Assembly: GCA_037044955.1 (NCBI GenBank)
Contig: JBAOHX010000005.1
Coordinates: forward strand, 1-64,000
DNA: 64,000 nt
Origin: JAJXWB01 sp037044955
Lineage (GTDB): Bacteria > Pseudomonadota > Alphaproteobacteria > Rhizobiales > Beijerinckiaceae
Direction: 5' to 3'
Made by a program: the position numbers and the translations under genes. Positions within the stretch are counted from its first letter, which is position 1; every line of letters starts with the position of its first letter. This document shows, one piece after another, positions 25,353-34,624 of the stretch. The notes below the pieces were generated by a model. That model had not been told where the DNA came from and did not search any database. It saw only the letters and a program-made list of their open reading frames with translations.

Positions 25353-27145
25353 ACAACGCCCAGCCCCTCGATCTCGCGCTCATCGGCAATTGCCGGGTGG
25401 CCGCGCTCGTCGATCCGCAGGCGCGCATCCTGTGGTGGTGCTTTCCGCGCTTCGACAGCGATCCCGTGTTCTGCCGCCTGTTGTCGGGCGCCGAGGAGAA
25501 GGGCTTTTGCGACGTCGTGCTGCACGACCAGGTGGCGTCGCGCTCGACCTACCAACGCAATACGGCGGTGCTCGAAACCGTTCTCGAGGACAAGCACGGC
25601 GGCGCCGTGCGCATCGTCGACTTCATGCCGCGCTTCGGCCGCTACGAGCGCATCTTCCGCCCGCCGCAGCTCGTGCGCCGCATCGAGCCGATCGCAGGGC
25701 TGCCGCGCGTCGCCATCCGCGTGCGCCCGACCTTCGGCTATGGCGGCAAGCCGACGCAGGTGGTCGTGGGCTCCAACCACATCCGCTATCTCGGCGGCGC
25801 CGACGTGCTGCGGCTGACGAGCGACGCGCCGCTGTCCTACATCGCGGAAGAAACGCTGTTCGCGCTGACGCGGTGCGTGACGCTCGTCTTCGGCGTCGAC
25901 GAGCCGTTTCTGAGCGACCTCGATTCCACCGCGCGCGATTTCGAGACCCGCACGCGCGCCTACTGGCTCGACTGGTCGCGCTCGCTCGGCGTGCCCTTCG
26001 AATGGCAGCGCGAGACGATCCGCTCCGCCATCACGCTCAAGCTCTGCAGCTTCGAGGAGACCGGCGCGATCATCGCCGCGCATACGACGTCGATTCCCGA
26101 AGCGCCGGGCACGTCGCGCAACTGGGACTATCGCTTCTGCTGGCTGCGCGACGCCTTCTTCGTCGTCGGCGCGCTCAACCGCCTCGGCGCGACGCAGACG
26201 ATGGAATCCTACATCGGCTACCTGACCTCCGTCGTCGCCGATCCCAACGAGACGATCGGCCCGCTGCATCCGATCGTGCCCGGCCGCTCGCTCGAGGAGC
26301 ACGACGCGTCGCTGCTCGAAGGCTTCCTGGGACAGGGGCCGGTGCGCGTCGGCAATGCGGCGGCCGAACAGGCGCAGCACGATGTCTACGGCAGCGTCGT
26401 GCTGGCGGCCAAGCAGATGTTCATCGACCATCGCCTGCCGCGCATGGGCGACGAAGCCCTGTTCCGGCGGCTCGAGCCGCTCGGCGAACGCGCCGCGGAT
26501 TTCGCGCTGACGCCGGACGCGGGCATCTGGGAATATCGCGGGCGCACGCGCGTCCACACCTATTCGGCGACCTTGTGCTGGGCGGCCTGCGACAGGCTCG
26601 GCCATATCGCCGCGCGGCTCGGCCTGAAGGAGCGCGCCGACCATTGGCGCAATCGCGCGGCGCCGATCCGGCGCGCGATCCTCGACAACGCCTGGAACGA
26701 AAAGCGCGGCGCGCTGGTCGGCGCCTTCGGCCACGAGGAGCTCGACGCGAGCGCGCTGATGGTCGCGGAACTCGGCCTGCTGCCGCCCTCCGACCCGCGC
26801 TACATCAAGACGGTGGAGGCCATCGGGCGCGACCTGCGCCGCAACGGCCGCGTGATGCGCTACACGGCGGCGGATGATTTCGGCGAGCCGGAAACCGCCT
26901 TCATCGTCTGCAATTTCTGGTACGCCGACGCGCTCGCCGCCATCGGCCGGCGCGAAGAGGCGCGCGAGATCTTCTCCGACATACTTTCGCATTCCAATCG
27001 CTACGGCCTGCTGTCGGAAGACCTGCATCCGGCGAGCGGCCAATTGTGGGGCAATATTCCGCAGACTTACTCGATGGCGGGCGTCATCAATTCCGCGATG
27101 CGCCTGTCCGACACATGGGAGAATGCCTGGTGGCGCGCCTGGTGA
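25349..27145 (+). CDS. Glycoside hydrolase family 15 protein
   Basis: Cytosolic GH15 enzyme of 598 residues (glucoamylase/trehalase family), an inverting exo-alpha-glucosidase fold. Seen: N-terminal beta-sandwich domain starting LDLALIGNCRVAALVDPQAR and WWCFPRFDSDPVF, then the (alpha/alpha)6 barrel with TSRNWDYRFCWLRDAFFVVG, HDVYGSVVLAA, GIWEYRGRTRVHTYS and SNRYGLLSEDLHPASGQLWG, where the catalytic glutamates lie. No signal peptide. It sits between otsB and otsA with 4-bp and about 16-bp overlaps, so all three are made together. It could be a GH15 trehalase or a glucosidase that clears by-products. Confidence 0.88.
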   Translation: MNNAQPLDLALIGNCRVAALVDPQARILWWCFPRFDSDPVFCRLLSGAEEKGFCDVVLHDQVASRSTYQRNTAVLETVLEDKHGGAVRIVDFMPRFGRYERIFRPPQLVRRIEPIAGLPRVAIRVRPTFGYGGKPTQVVVGSNHIRYLGGADVLRLTSDAPLSYIAEETLFALTRCVTLVFGVDEPFLSDLDSTARDFETRTRAYWLDWSRSLGVPFEWQRETIRSAITLKLCSFEETGAIIAAHTTSIPEAPGTSRNWDYRFCWLRDAFFVVGALNRLGATQTMESYIGYLTSVVADPNETIGPLHPIVPGRSLEEHDASLLEGFLGQGPVRVGNAAAEQAQHDVYGSVVLAAKQMFIDHRLPRMGDEALFRRLEPLGERAADFALTPDAGIWEYRGRTRVHTYSATLCWAACDRLGHIAARLGLKERADHWRNRAAPIRRAILDNAWNEKRGALVGAFGHEELDASALMVAELGLLPPSDPRYIKTVEAIGRDLRRNGRVMRYTAADDFGEPETAFIVCNFWYADALAAIGRREEAREIFSDILSHSNRYGLLSEDLHPASGQLWGNIPQTYSMAGVINSAMRLSDTWENAWWRAW

Positions 27146-28581
27146 TCGTTTCCAATCGCGTCGCCCTGCCCGGCGAGAAGCGCGCCGGCGGGCTCGCGGT
27201 CGCCGTGAAGGCGGCGCTGCGCGGACGCAAGGGCGTGTGGTGCGGCTGGAGCGGCCGCGTGACCGAGGACATGCCCGGCGCGCCCGAGATCATCGAGGGG
27301 CGCAACGTCAGCTACGTCGCGCTCGATCTCGCCGCCGCCGACCATCAGGAATATTACAACGGCTTCGCCAACAGCGTGCTGTGGCCGCTGCTGCACTATC
27401 GCGTCGACCTGCAGGATTATTCGCGCCTCGACCTCACGGGCTACATGCGCGTCAACGCCTATTTCGCGGACCAGGTGTCGAAAATCCTGCGGCCCGACGA
27501 CATCGTCTGGGTGCACGACTATCACCTGATGCGGCTCGCGCTCGAACTGCGCGCGCGCGGTCACGAGAATCCGCTCGGCTTCTTCCTGCACATTCCCTGT
27601 CCGCCGCCCGACATCCTGCAGGCGTTGCCGCAGAACGAAGATACGGTCGGCGCGCTCTCCGCCTTCGATCTCGTGGGATTCCAGACCGACAACGACACCG
27701 AGAACTACGGAAAATACCTCGAGACCCGCGGCGCCGCGCCGTCGCGCGGCGGCCGCTATTTCGAGATCGACGGCAGGCGCATGCAGATCGACACGTTCCC
27801 GGTGGGCATCGAAACCGGAATCTACGCGCGCGCGGCGCGCGCGGCGACGCATTCGCCCTTCATCCGCGAAATGCTCGCGAGCCTCGGCGGACGCAAGCTG
27901 CTGCTCGGCGTCGATCGGCTCGACTATTCCAAGGGCATCGTGCAGCGGATGCAGGCTTTCGAGCATCTGCTGGCGGAACGGCCGCAATGGCGCGGCGCCG
28001 CCACCTTCCTGCAGATCACCCCCAAGAGCCGCGAGCAGGCGAAGGGCTACAAGGAAATGGAGGACATGGTCACCGGCCTCGTCGGCCACATCAACGGCCA
28101 GTACGGCGAGGCCGCGTGGACGCCGATCCGCTACGTCAACCGTTCCTACTCGCGCAAGATGCTGGCGGGCATCTATCGCTGCGCGCAGGCGGCGCTGGTG
28201 ACGCCGCTGCGCGACGGCATGAATCTCGTCGCCAAGGAATTCGTCGCGGCGCAGGACGAGGCCGATCCCGGCGTGCTGATCCTTTCGCAATTCGCCGGCG
28301 CCGCAGCCGAACTCGACGGCGCGCTGATCGTCAATCCGCACGAGAGGGAGGCGGTGTCCTCGGCGATCGAGCGCGCGCTGACAATGCCCAGGGAGGAGCG
28401 CATCGCGCGGCACGCGCGCATGTTCGAGCGCATCAGCGAGCACGACGTGACGCGCTGGGCCGGCGAATTCATCGCGCGGCTGGCGGAAGCGCGCACGAAG
28501 TGGTCGCTGATCGACAACATCCGCCAGATATTCACCCCCCGCGCGGCCGAGCCGCGCGCGTCAGGCCGCCGCACGGTCTGA
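27130..28581 (+). CDS. otsA: Alpha,alpha-trehalose-phosphate synthase (UDP-forming)
   Basis: GT20 glycosyltransferase joining glucose from UDP-glucose to glucose-6-phosphate. Seen: ARLVIVSNRVALPG, G-rich loop RAGGLAVAVKAAL, GFANSVLWPLLHYR, WVHDYHLMRLAL, FFLHIPCPPPDIL, LLGVDRLDYSKGIVQRM and LRDGMNLVAKEFVAAQ, all canonical. The GTG at 27130 is chosen because OtsA proteins begin with M-x-RLVIVSNR; an ATG at 27115 is also in frame. It overlaps the GH15 gene end. Its product is the substrate of otsB two genes upstream. Confidence 0.93.
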   Translation: MARLVIVSNRVALPGEKRAGGLAVAVKAALRGRKGVWCGWSGRVTEDMPGAPEIIEGRNVSYVALDLAAADHQEYYNGFANSVLWPLLHYRVDLQDYSRLDLTGYMRVNAYFADQVSKILRPDDIVWVHDYHLMRLALELRARGHENPLGFFLHIPCPPPDILQALPQNEDTVGALSAFDLVGFQTDNDTENYGKYLETRGAAPSRGGRYFEIDGRRMQIDTFPVGIETGIYARAARAATHSPFIREMLASLGGRKLLLGVDRLDYSKGIVQRMQAFEHLLAERPQWRGAATFLQITPKSREQAKGYKEMEDMVTGLVGHINGQYGEAAWTPIRYVNRSYSRKMLAGIYRCAQAALVTPLRDGMNLVAKEFVAAQDEADPGVLILSQFAGAAAELDGALIVNPHEREAVSSAIERALTMPREERIARHARMFERISEHDVTRWAGEFIARLAEARTKWSLIDNIRQIFTPRAAEPRASGRRTV

Positions 28582-28685
28582 CGCGTCCTCCTGCACAGTG
28601 TTTCGCCTAGCGGGCCTTCCGGGCGCGGTGTATAGGTGAACCATCTGCCGCAAATCTCTGCGCGAGCGGCAAAGTGGGAGGACTT

Positions 28686-29880
28686 ATGCGCGAAAAATTT
28701 TCTCTTCAGGCGCTGGCGATGGCGGCGGGGCTCGCCTTCGCGGCGCAGGGCGCCATGGCGCAGGACATCAAGATCGCCCTGATCGCCGGCAAGACCGGGC
28801 CGCTGGAAGCCTACGCCAAGCAGACCGAAGCCGGCCTGAAACTCGGACTCGAATACGCCACCAAGGGCGACGATGGCGATCGACGGCCGCAAGATCGTGC
28901 TGATCGTGAAGGACGACCAGACCAAGCCCGACGTCGCCAAGACCGCGCTGCAGGAAGCCTATGACGACGACAAGGTCGATCTGGCGATCGGCACGACGTC
29001 TTCGGCGGCCGCGCTCGCCATGCTGCCCGTCGCGCAGGAATCGAAGAAGATCCTGCTCGTCGAGCCCGCGGTCGCGGATTCGATCACCGGCGACAAGTGG
29101 AACCGCTACATCTTCCGCACCGCGCGCAATTCCTCGCAGGACGCGATCTCCAACGCGCTCGCCATCGGCAAGCCCGGCGTGACGATCGCCACCCTGGCGC
29201 AGGACTACGCCTTCGGCCGCGACGGCGTCGCCGCCTTCAAGGAAGCGCTCGCCAAGACCGGCGCGACGCTTGCCGCGGAAGAATACGCGCCCGTCAACAC
29301 GACGGACTTCACCGCCGTCGGCCAGCGCCTGTTCGACGCGCTGAAGGACAAGCCCGGCCGCAAGATCATCTGGGTGATCTGGGCCGGCGGCGCCAATCCG
29401 CTCGCCAAGCTGAAGGACATGGACCCCAAGCGCTACGGCATCGAACTGTCGACGGGCGGCAACATCCTGCCGGCGCTGGCGGCTTACAAGGACTTTCCGG
29501 GCATGGAAGGCGGCGCGTATTACTACTACGAAATCCCCAAGAACCCGATCAACGACTGGCTCGTCGCCGAGCACCAGAAGCGCTTCAACTCGCCGCCGGA
29601 CTTCTTCACCGTCGGCGGCTTCGCGGCCGGCCAGGCGGTGGTGAGCGCGATCACCAAGGCCAAGTCGACCGACACGGAAAAGCTGATCGCGGCGATGGAG
29701 GGCATGGAGTTCGACACGCCGAAGGGCAAGATGATGTTCCGCAAGGAAGACCATCAGGCGCTGCAGTCCATGTACGCCTTCAAGGTCTCGACGGATACGA
29801 GCAAGCCGTGGGCGCGGCTCGAGCTGACGCGCGAACTGAAGATCGAGGACATGCAGGTTCCGATCCGCAACAAGCAGTAG
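28686..29880 (+). CDS. ABC transporter substrate-binding protein (LivK-like), frameshifted near 28870
   Basis: Type I periplasmic binding protein of the branched-chain amino acid family. Seen: signal peptide ending AAQGAMAQ, DIKIALIAGKTGPLEAYAKQ, then a one-base slip at 28868-28872 after LGLEYATKG. The next frame continues MAIDGRKIVLIVKDDQTKPD, AIGTTSSAAALAMLPVAQES and ends KIEDMQVPIRNKQ. Removing one G from ggcgacgatg gives KGTMAIDGRK, matching relatives. It heads an operon with two ATPases, two permeases and a hydrolase. The ligand need not be an amino acid: relatives bind aromatic acids, amides and other small molecules. Confidence 0.85.
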
Positions 29881-29894
29881 ACCCGAGCACGGGC

Positions 29895-29955
29895 GGGGAA
29901 TTCTCGCAGGATTCCCCGACCCCCTCCCCTCGCCCCTCCCCACAAGGGGGAGGGG
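29895..29955. repeat. Paired intergenic hairpins before livG
   Basis: Two adjacent inverted repeats: ggggaat / attcccc (29895-29917) and cccctcccc / ggggagggg with a 5-bp loop (29933-29955). The second matches the short G/C-tract palindromes common between rhizobial genes. They lie between the binding protein and livG and may set the binding protein's higher mRNA level by protecting its 3' end. Confidence 0.7.
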
Positions 29956-29976
29956 AATTCCGTTCATGGACCGGCC

Positions 29977-30750
29977 ATGTCCGTCTCGCTCGAAACGCGC
30001 GACCTGACGATCCGCTTCGGCGGGCATGTCGCGGTCGACCATGTCTCCTGCACGTTCCGGCCGGGCGAGCTCACCGCCATCGTCGGGCCGAACGGCGCGG
30101 GCAAGACCACCTATTTCAACCTGATCTCCGGCCAGTTGCGCGCGAGTGAAGGCCAGGTGCTGCTCGACGGCGCCGACATCACCAGCGAGAGCGCGCCACT
30201 GCGCGCACGTCGCGGCCTGGGCAGGGCTTTCCAGCTCACCAATCTCTTTCCCAATCTCACCGTCGCGGAAAACGTGCGCCTCGCCGTGCAGGCGAAGGCG
30301 GGCGTGCATTACGACATGCTGCGGCCCTGGAGCCTGCGGCGCGAACTGATCTCGCGCGCCGACGAAATCCTGCACAGCGTGGCGCTGGAGAACAAGCGCG
30401 CGCACACGGCCGCGGCGCTGTCGCACGGCGACCAGCGCAAGCTGGAAGTGGCGCTGATGATGGCGCTCGAGCCGCGCGTCTTCATGTTCGACGAGCCGAC
30501 CGCCGGCATGAGCGTCGACGAAGCGCCAATCGTGCTCGACCTCATCGCGCGGCTGAAGCAGGACACGTCGAAGATCATCCTGCTGGTCGAGCACAAGATG
30601 GACGTCGTGCGCTCGCTCGCCGACCGCATCATCGTGCTGACCAACGGCGCCTGCGTCGCCGACGGCGAGCCGGCGGCGGTCATCGCCAGTCCCGTGGTGC
30701 AGGAGGCCTATCTCGGCATTGCGCCGAAGGACAAGGGGGCGGCCGCGTGA
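29977..30750 (+). CDS. Branched-chain-type ABC transporter ATP-binding protein LivG-like
   Basis: ATPase subunit of 257 residues. Seen: Walker A VGPNGAGKTTYFNLISG, Q-loop GRAFQLTNLFPNLTV, signature LSHGDQRKLEVALMMA (the LivG-type LSxGxQR with His), Walker B VFMFDEPTAGMSV, H-loop LLVEHKMDVVRSLADRIIVL. The GRAFQ element and the end AYLGI are LivG hallmarks. It pairs with the LivF-like ATPase downstream, from which it is separated by a palindromic repeat rather than the usual tight overlap. Confidence 0.88.
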   Translation: MSVSLETRDLTIRFGGHVAVDHVSCTFRPGELTAIVGPNGAGKTTYFNLISGQLRASEGQVLLDGADITSESAPLRARRGLGRAFQLTNLFPNLTVAENVRLAVQAKAGVHYDMLRPWSLRRELISRADEILHSVALENKRAHTAAALSHGDQRKLEVALMMALEPRVFMFDEPTAGMSVDEAPIVLDLIARLKQDTSKIILLVEHKMDVVRSLADRIIVLTNGACVADGEPAAVIASPVVQEAYLGIAPKDKGAAA

Positions 30751-30762
30751 GCGTCAGTGAAA

Positions 30763-30897
30763 CCGTCATGGCCGGGCCTGTCCCGGCCATCCACGCCGAC
30801 CCGCGTCTGCAAATGCTGTTGCATGATCCGCCTTTGTCTTGCCGGCATTTCAGCAACGACACGGCGTGGATGCCCGTGACAAGCACGGGCATGACGG
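30763..30897. repeat. Nested palindromic repeat between livG and livF
   Basis: Two 36-bp palindromic units face each other: 30763-30798 (ccgtcatggccgggcctgtc... ) and 30862-30897 (reverse complement ccgtcatgcccgtgcttgtc...). Each unit folds on itself, and the units also pair with each other across 63 bp. This fits the rhizobial intergenic palindromic element family that carries CCGTCATG...CATCCACG. It replaces the usual overlap between livG and livF. Confidence 0.8.
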
Positions 30898-30927
30898 TAC
30901 GCCTTGCGAGAATCGGGTCAAGTCCCC

Positions 30928-31653
30928 ATGACCGACGCGCTCCTCACGCTCTCCGGCGTGCATACGCATATCGGCCGCTACCACATCCTGCACGGCGTCG
31001 ATCTCGTCGTGCCCAAGGGACGCACGACCATGCTGCTCGGCCGCAACGGCGCGGGCAAGACGACGACGCTGCGCACGATCATGGGACTGTGGCCGGCCTC
31101 GCAGGGCGCGATCCACTTCGACGGCGCGGCCATCGACAAGACGTCGACGCCCGACATCGCCTGCGCAGGCGTCGCCTACGTGCCCGAGACCATGGCGATC
31201 TTCTCCGATCTGACGGTGAAGGAAAACCTCGTGCTCGCCGCGCGAAACGGCGCGCCGGACGAGAAGCGGCTCGACTGGATCTTCGGATTCTTTCCGGCGC
31301 TGAAGAAATTCTGGCTTTCTCGCGCGGGCACGCTTTCGGGCGGGCAGAAGCAGATGCTGTCGATCGCGCGCGCGATCGTGGAGGAGCGCAAGCTGCTGCT
31401 GATCGACGAACCGACCAAGGGCCTTGCGCCGGCCATCGTCTCCGCGCTGATCGAATGCCTGAGGGAGATCGCGCGCTCCGGCGCCACCATCCTGCTGGTC
31501 GAGCAGAATTTCCGCGTCGCAAGGGAAGTCGGCGACCTCGTGCATGTCATGGATTCCGGCCGCATCGTGCATTCCGGCGCGATGGCGGAACTCGCCGCCG
31601 ACGAAAGCCTGCAGACGCGCCTGCTCGGCCTCAGCCTGGACAGCCACCAATGA
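30928..31653 (+). CDS. Branched-chain-type ABC transporter ATP-binding protein LivF-like
   Basis: Second ATPase subunit, 241 residues. Seen: Walker A LLGRNGAGKTTTLRTIMG, Q-loop VAYVPETMAIFSDLTVKENL, signature LSGGQKQMLSIARAIV, Walker B LLLIDEPTKGLAP and H-loop LLVEQNFRVAREV, the LivF form. ATG at 30928 is chosen as the domain start. Its TGA overlaps the ATG of the livH-like gene. Confidence 0.88.
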   Translation: MTDALLTLSGVHTHIGRYHILHGVDLVVPKGRTTMLLGRNGAGKTTTLRTIMGLWPASQGAIHFDGAAIDKTSTPDIACAGVAYVPETMAIFSDLTVKENLVLAARNGAPDEKRLDWIFGFFPALKKFWLSRAGTLSGGQKQMLSIARAIVEERKLLLIDEPTKGLAPAIVSALIECLREIARSGATILLVEQNFRVAREVGDLVHVMDSGRIVHSGAMAELAADESLQTRLLGLSLDSHQ

Positions 31654-32660
31654 CAGCGATTGACGCAGGCGCGGCGCTGCCGCAGCAGAAGACCGATTAC
31701 CTGCCGGTTCTCCTGCCCGTTCTTCTCGCGCTCGTCGCCATTCCGCTCGTCGGCTCGTTCTCGACCTGGACGACGCTGACGCTCGCGGGGCTCGCGATGG
31801 GCATGATGATCTTCGCCATGGCGTCGGGCCTCACCCTCGTCTTCGGCCTGATGGACGTGATGAACTTCGGCCACGGCGCCTTCGTGGCGGTCGGCGCCTA
31901 TGTCGCGGTCGTCGCCTTCGCGCCGATGGCCGCGCTCATGCAGTCGGACCAGCTCGCCTCCAATCTCATGGCGCTGCTGCCGGCCATGATCTTCGCCATG
32001 GCCGTGACCGGCGTCGCCGGTTACGCCTTCGAGCGCCTGCTCGTGCGCCCGGTCTACGGCCAGCACCTGAAGCAGATCCTCATCACCATGGGCGGCCTCA
32101 TCGTCATCGAGCAATTGCTCTATGCGAGCTTCGGCCCGCAGATGAACCCGCTGCCGCTGCCGGCGGCGTTGCGCGGCTCGATCCCGCTCGGCGGCGCGGC
32201 GGTGGAAAAATACCGGCTGCTCGCCGTCGTCGTCGGCCTCATCGTGTTCGCGGCGCTGCAATTCACGCTCACGCGCACGAGACTCGGCCTGCTCATCCGC
32301 GCCGGCGTCGAGAACGGCGAGATGGTGGAGGCGCTGGGCTACAAGATCCGCCGGCTGTTCGTCGGCGTGTTCATGGCGGGTTCGGCGCTCGCCGGCCTCG
32401 GCGGCCTGATGTGGGCGCTCTATCGCGAACAGGCGCATGCTTCGATCGGCGGCGAAATGACGGTGACGACCTTCATCGTCATCATCATCGGCGGGCTCGG
32501 TTCCGTCGGCGGCTGCTTCATCGGCTCGATCCTGCTGGCGCTTCTGGCGAATTACGCGGGCTTTCTCGCGCCGAAACTGGCGCTGGTGTCGAACATCGCG
32601 CTGATGGTGGCGATCCTGCTGTGGCGGCCGCGCGGCCTCTACCCCGTGACGAGCAGGTGA
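31650..32660 (+). CDS. Branched-chain-type ABC transporter permease LivH-like
   Basis: Inner-membrane permease of 336 residues with about eight hydrophobic segments. Seen: LTLVFGLMDVMNFGHGAFVA near the first third, the LivH signature that lines the pathway, and GYKIRRLFVGVFMAGSALAG with TFIVIIIGGLGSVGGCFIGS, the coupling-helix and following helix. It forms a heterodimer with the LivM-like protein encoded 5 bp downstream. Confidence 0.88.
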   Translation: MTAIDAGAALPQQKTDYLPVLLPVLLALVAIPLVGSFSTWTTLTLAGLAMGMMIFAMASGLTLVFGLMDVMNFGHGAFVAVGAYVAVVAFAPMAALMQSDQLASNLMALLPAMIFAMAVTGVAGYAFERLLVRPVYGQHLKQILITMGGLIVIEQLLYASFGPQMNPLPLPAALRGSIPLGGAAVEKYRLLAVVVGLIVFAALQFTLTRTRLGLLIRAGVENGEMVEALGYKIRRLFVGVFMAGSALAGLGGLMWALYREQAHASIGGEMTVTTFIVIIIGGLGSVGGCFIGSILLALLANYAGFLAPKLALVSNIALMVAILLWRPRGLYPVTSR

Positions 32661-32664
32661 GGCC

Positions 32665-33726
32665 ATGATCCTTTCCGGCAATCCTCCGCGCGGCAAGGTC
32701 CTGACCGTGCTTCTGATGGCGATCGTCGCGGCTCTCGCGCTCGCGCCGTTCCTGTTTCCGGGCGCCAAGCCGCTGAACGTCGCCGCCAAGATCTGCGTGT
32801 TCGCGCTGCTTGTCGCCTCTTACGACCTGCTGCTCGGCTACGCCGGCATCGTCTCGTTTGCGCATACGATGTTCTTCGGCATCGGCGCCTACGGCATTGC
32901 GCTGACGCTCTATGCGCTCGGACCGTCGTGGGGCGCGATCCTTCTCGGGCTCGGCGCCGCGATCGTCGTCGCCGCCGTCCTCGCTCTCGCCATCGGCCTG
33001 TTCTCGCTGCGTGTGCAGACGATCTTCTTCGCCATGGTGACGCTGGCCGTGGCGTCCGCATTCGCCGTGCTCGCCTCGCAACTCTCCTGGCTGACAGGCG
33101 GCGAGGACGGGCGCACCTTCCGCGTGCCGGAGGTACTGCGGCCGGGGTTCAGGCTGATCGAGAACGGGCCGTTCGGCATTTCGATCACCGGGCGCACGCT
33201 GTCCTACTATCTCGTCTTCCTCAGCGTCGTCGTGCTGTTCCTCGTCATGCTGCGCATCGTGGAATCGCCGTTCGGCCGCGTGTTGCAGGCGATCCGCGAG
33301 AACCCGTTCCGCGCCGAGGCGCTGGGCTATCGCATCATCTACCATCGCACCATCGCCAATGTGCTCGGCGCGATCTTCGCCGCCTGCGCCGGCGCGCTCA
33401 ACGCCTTGTGGCTGCGCTACACCGGGCCGGACACGAGCCTGTCGTTCAACATCATGATCGACATCCTGCTCATCGTCGTCATCGGCGGCATGGGCACGCT
33501 CTACGGCGCGATCATCGGCGCGGCCCTGTTCGTGCTCGCCGAAAACTATCTGCAGACGCTGATGGGCGCGGCCTTCGGCGCGCTCAACGCTTCGGGCGCG
33601 GGCTTCATCGCCAATTTCTTCAACCCCGACCGCTGGCTCTTGTGGCTGGGGCTGCTGTTCATCCTCTCGGTCTATTTCTTCCCGACCGGCATCGTCGGGA
33701 AATTGCGCGCGGAACCGAAATCATGA
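32665..33726 (+). CDS. Branched-chain-type ABC transporter permease LivM-like
   Basis: 353-residue permease. Seen: LLGYAGIVSFAHTMFFGIGA (LivM signature, with His in place of Gly-Gln in some relatives), LQAIRENPFRAEALGYRI (coupling helix) and DILLIVVIGGMGTLYGAIIG. Its stop overlaps the ATG of the following alpha/beta hydrolase (ATGA), which ties that enzyme to the transporter. Confidence 0.88.
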   Translation: MILSGNPPRGKVLTVLLMAIVAALALAPFLFPGAKPLNVAAKICVFALLVASYDLLLGYAGIVSFAHTMFFGIGAYGIALTLYALGPSWGAILLGLGAAIVVAAVLALAIGLFSLRVQTIFFAMVTLAVASAFAVLASQLSWLTGGEDGRTFRVPEVLRPGFRLIENGPFGISITGRTLSYYLVFLSVVVLFLVMLRIVESPFGRVLQAIRENPFRAEALGYRIIYHRTIANVLGAIFAACAGALNALWLRYTGPDTSLSFNIMIDILLIVVIGGMGTLYGAIIGAALFVLAENYLQTLMGAAFGALNASGAGFIANFFNPDRWLLWLGLLFILSVYFFPTGIVGKLRAEPKS

Positions 33727-34563
33727 GCGCTCCGGTCTCGAAATACGTCACGGTCCTCGATCGCGAAATCCACTACATGGAATGGGGCGCGGCGGGGAAG
33801 CCGAAACTCGTGCTGTGGCACGGGCTCGCCCGCACCGGCCGCGATTTCGACGACCTCGCGGAAGCGCTGTGCGAACGCTGGCGCATCGTCGCGCCGGACA
33901 CGATCGGGCGCGGCCTGTCGCAATGGAGCCCGAAGCCGCGAGAGGAATATTGCCTCGACTTCTACGCCAAGCTCGCCACCGCTTTCGTCGACGCCATCGG
34001 CTGGCAGGATTTCGACTGGGTCGGCACGTCGATGGGCGGCGCGATCGCGCTGCGCGCCGGCGCGGGGCCGCTCGCCGGCCGCATCAAGCGTCTCGTGCTG
34101 AACGACATCGGGCCGGAGCTCAATCCGCAGGCGATCGAACGCATTCGCTCCTACGCCGGCAAGCCGCCGCGCTTCGAGCGCGTGAGCGAGCTCGAAGCCT
34201 ATTTCCGGCAGGTCTACCTGCCCTACGGCTATCTCACCGATGCGCAGTGGCGCCGGCTGACCGAGACGTCGACGCGCCGCCTGCCCGATGGCGGCGTCAC
34301 CACGCATTACGATCCCGACATGGTCGATGCAATTCATCCATCACCCTGAGGATTACGCGCAGTGGGACGAATGGCGGAAGCTCGCCTGCCCCATGCTGTG
34401 CCTGCGCGGCGAGAATTCCGACCTGCTGCTGCGCGCGGCGGCCGAACGGATGCCCCGGGAAAATCCGCGCTGCCGCGTCGTGGAGATCAAGGGCTGCGGC
34501 CATGCGCCGGCGCTCAATGTTCCCGACCAGATCGCGCTCGTCGAAGACTTCCTGAAAGGCTGA
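33723..34563 (+). CDS. Alpha/beta hydrolase, frameshifted near 34327
   Basis: Serine alpha/beta hydrolase of about 280 residues, probably an esterase or C-C/ether-type hydrolase acting on the imported compound. Seen: oxyanion-hole strand LVLWHGLARTGRDFDDL, nucleophile elbow WVGTSMGGAIAL with Ser, then THYDPDMV where the frame slips. One frame over, HHPEDYAQWDEWR, MLCLRGENSDLLL (acid) and GCGHAPALNVPDQI (catalytic His) complete the triad. Removing one G from ggtcgatgcaa restores the gene. It overlaps livM by 4 bp, so it is the last gene of the ABC operon. Confidence 0.83.
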
Positions 34564-34624
34564 CCGTGCGGCGCCTTGCGACAGCGCAACGCGACGGACG
34601 AGGAATCGGCGCTTTGATCGCGCC

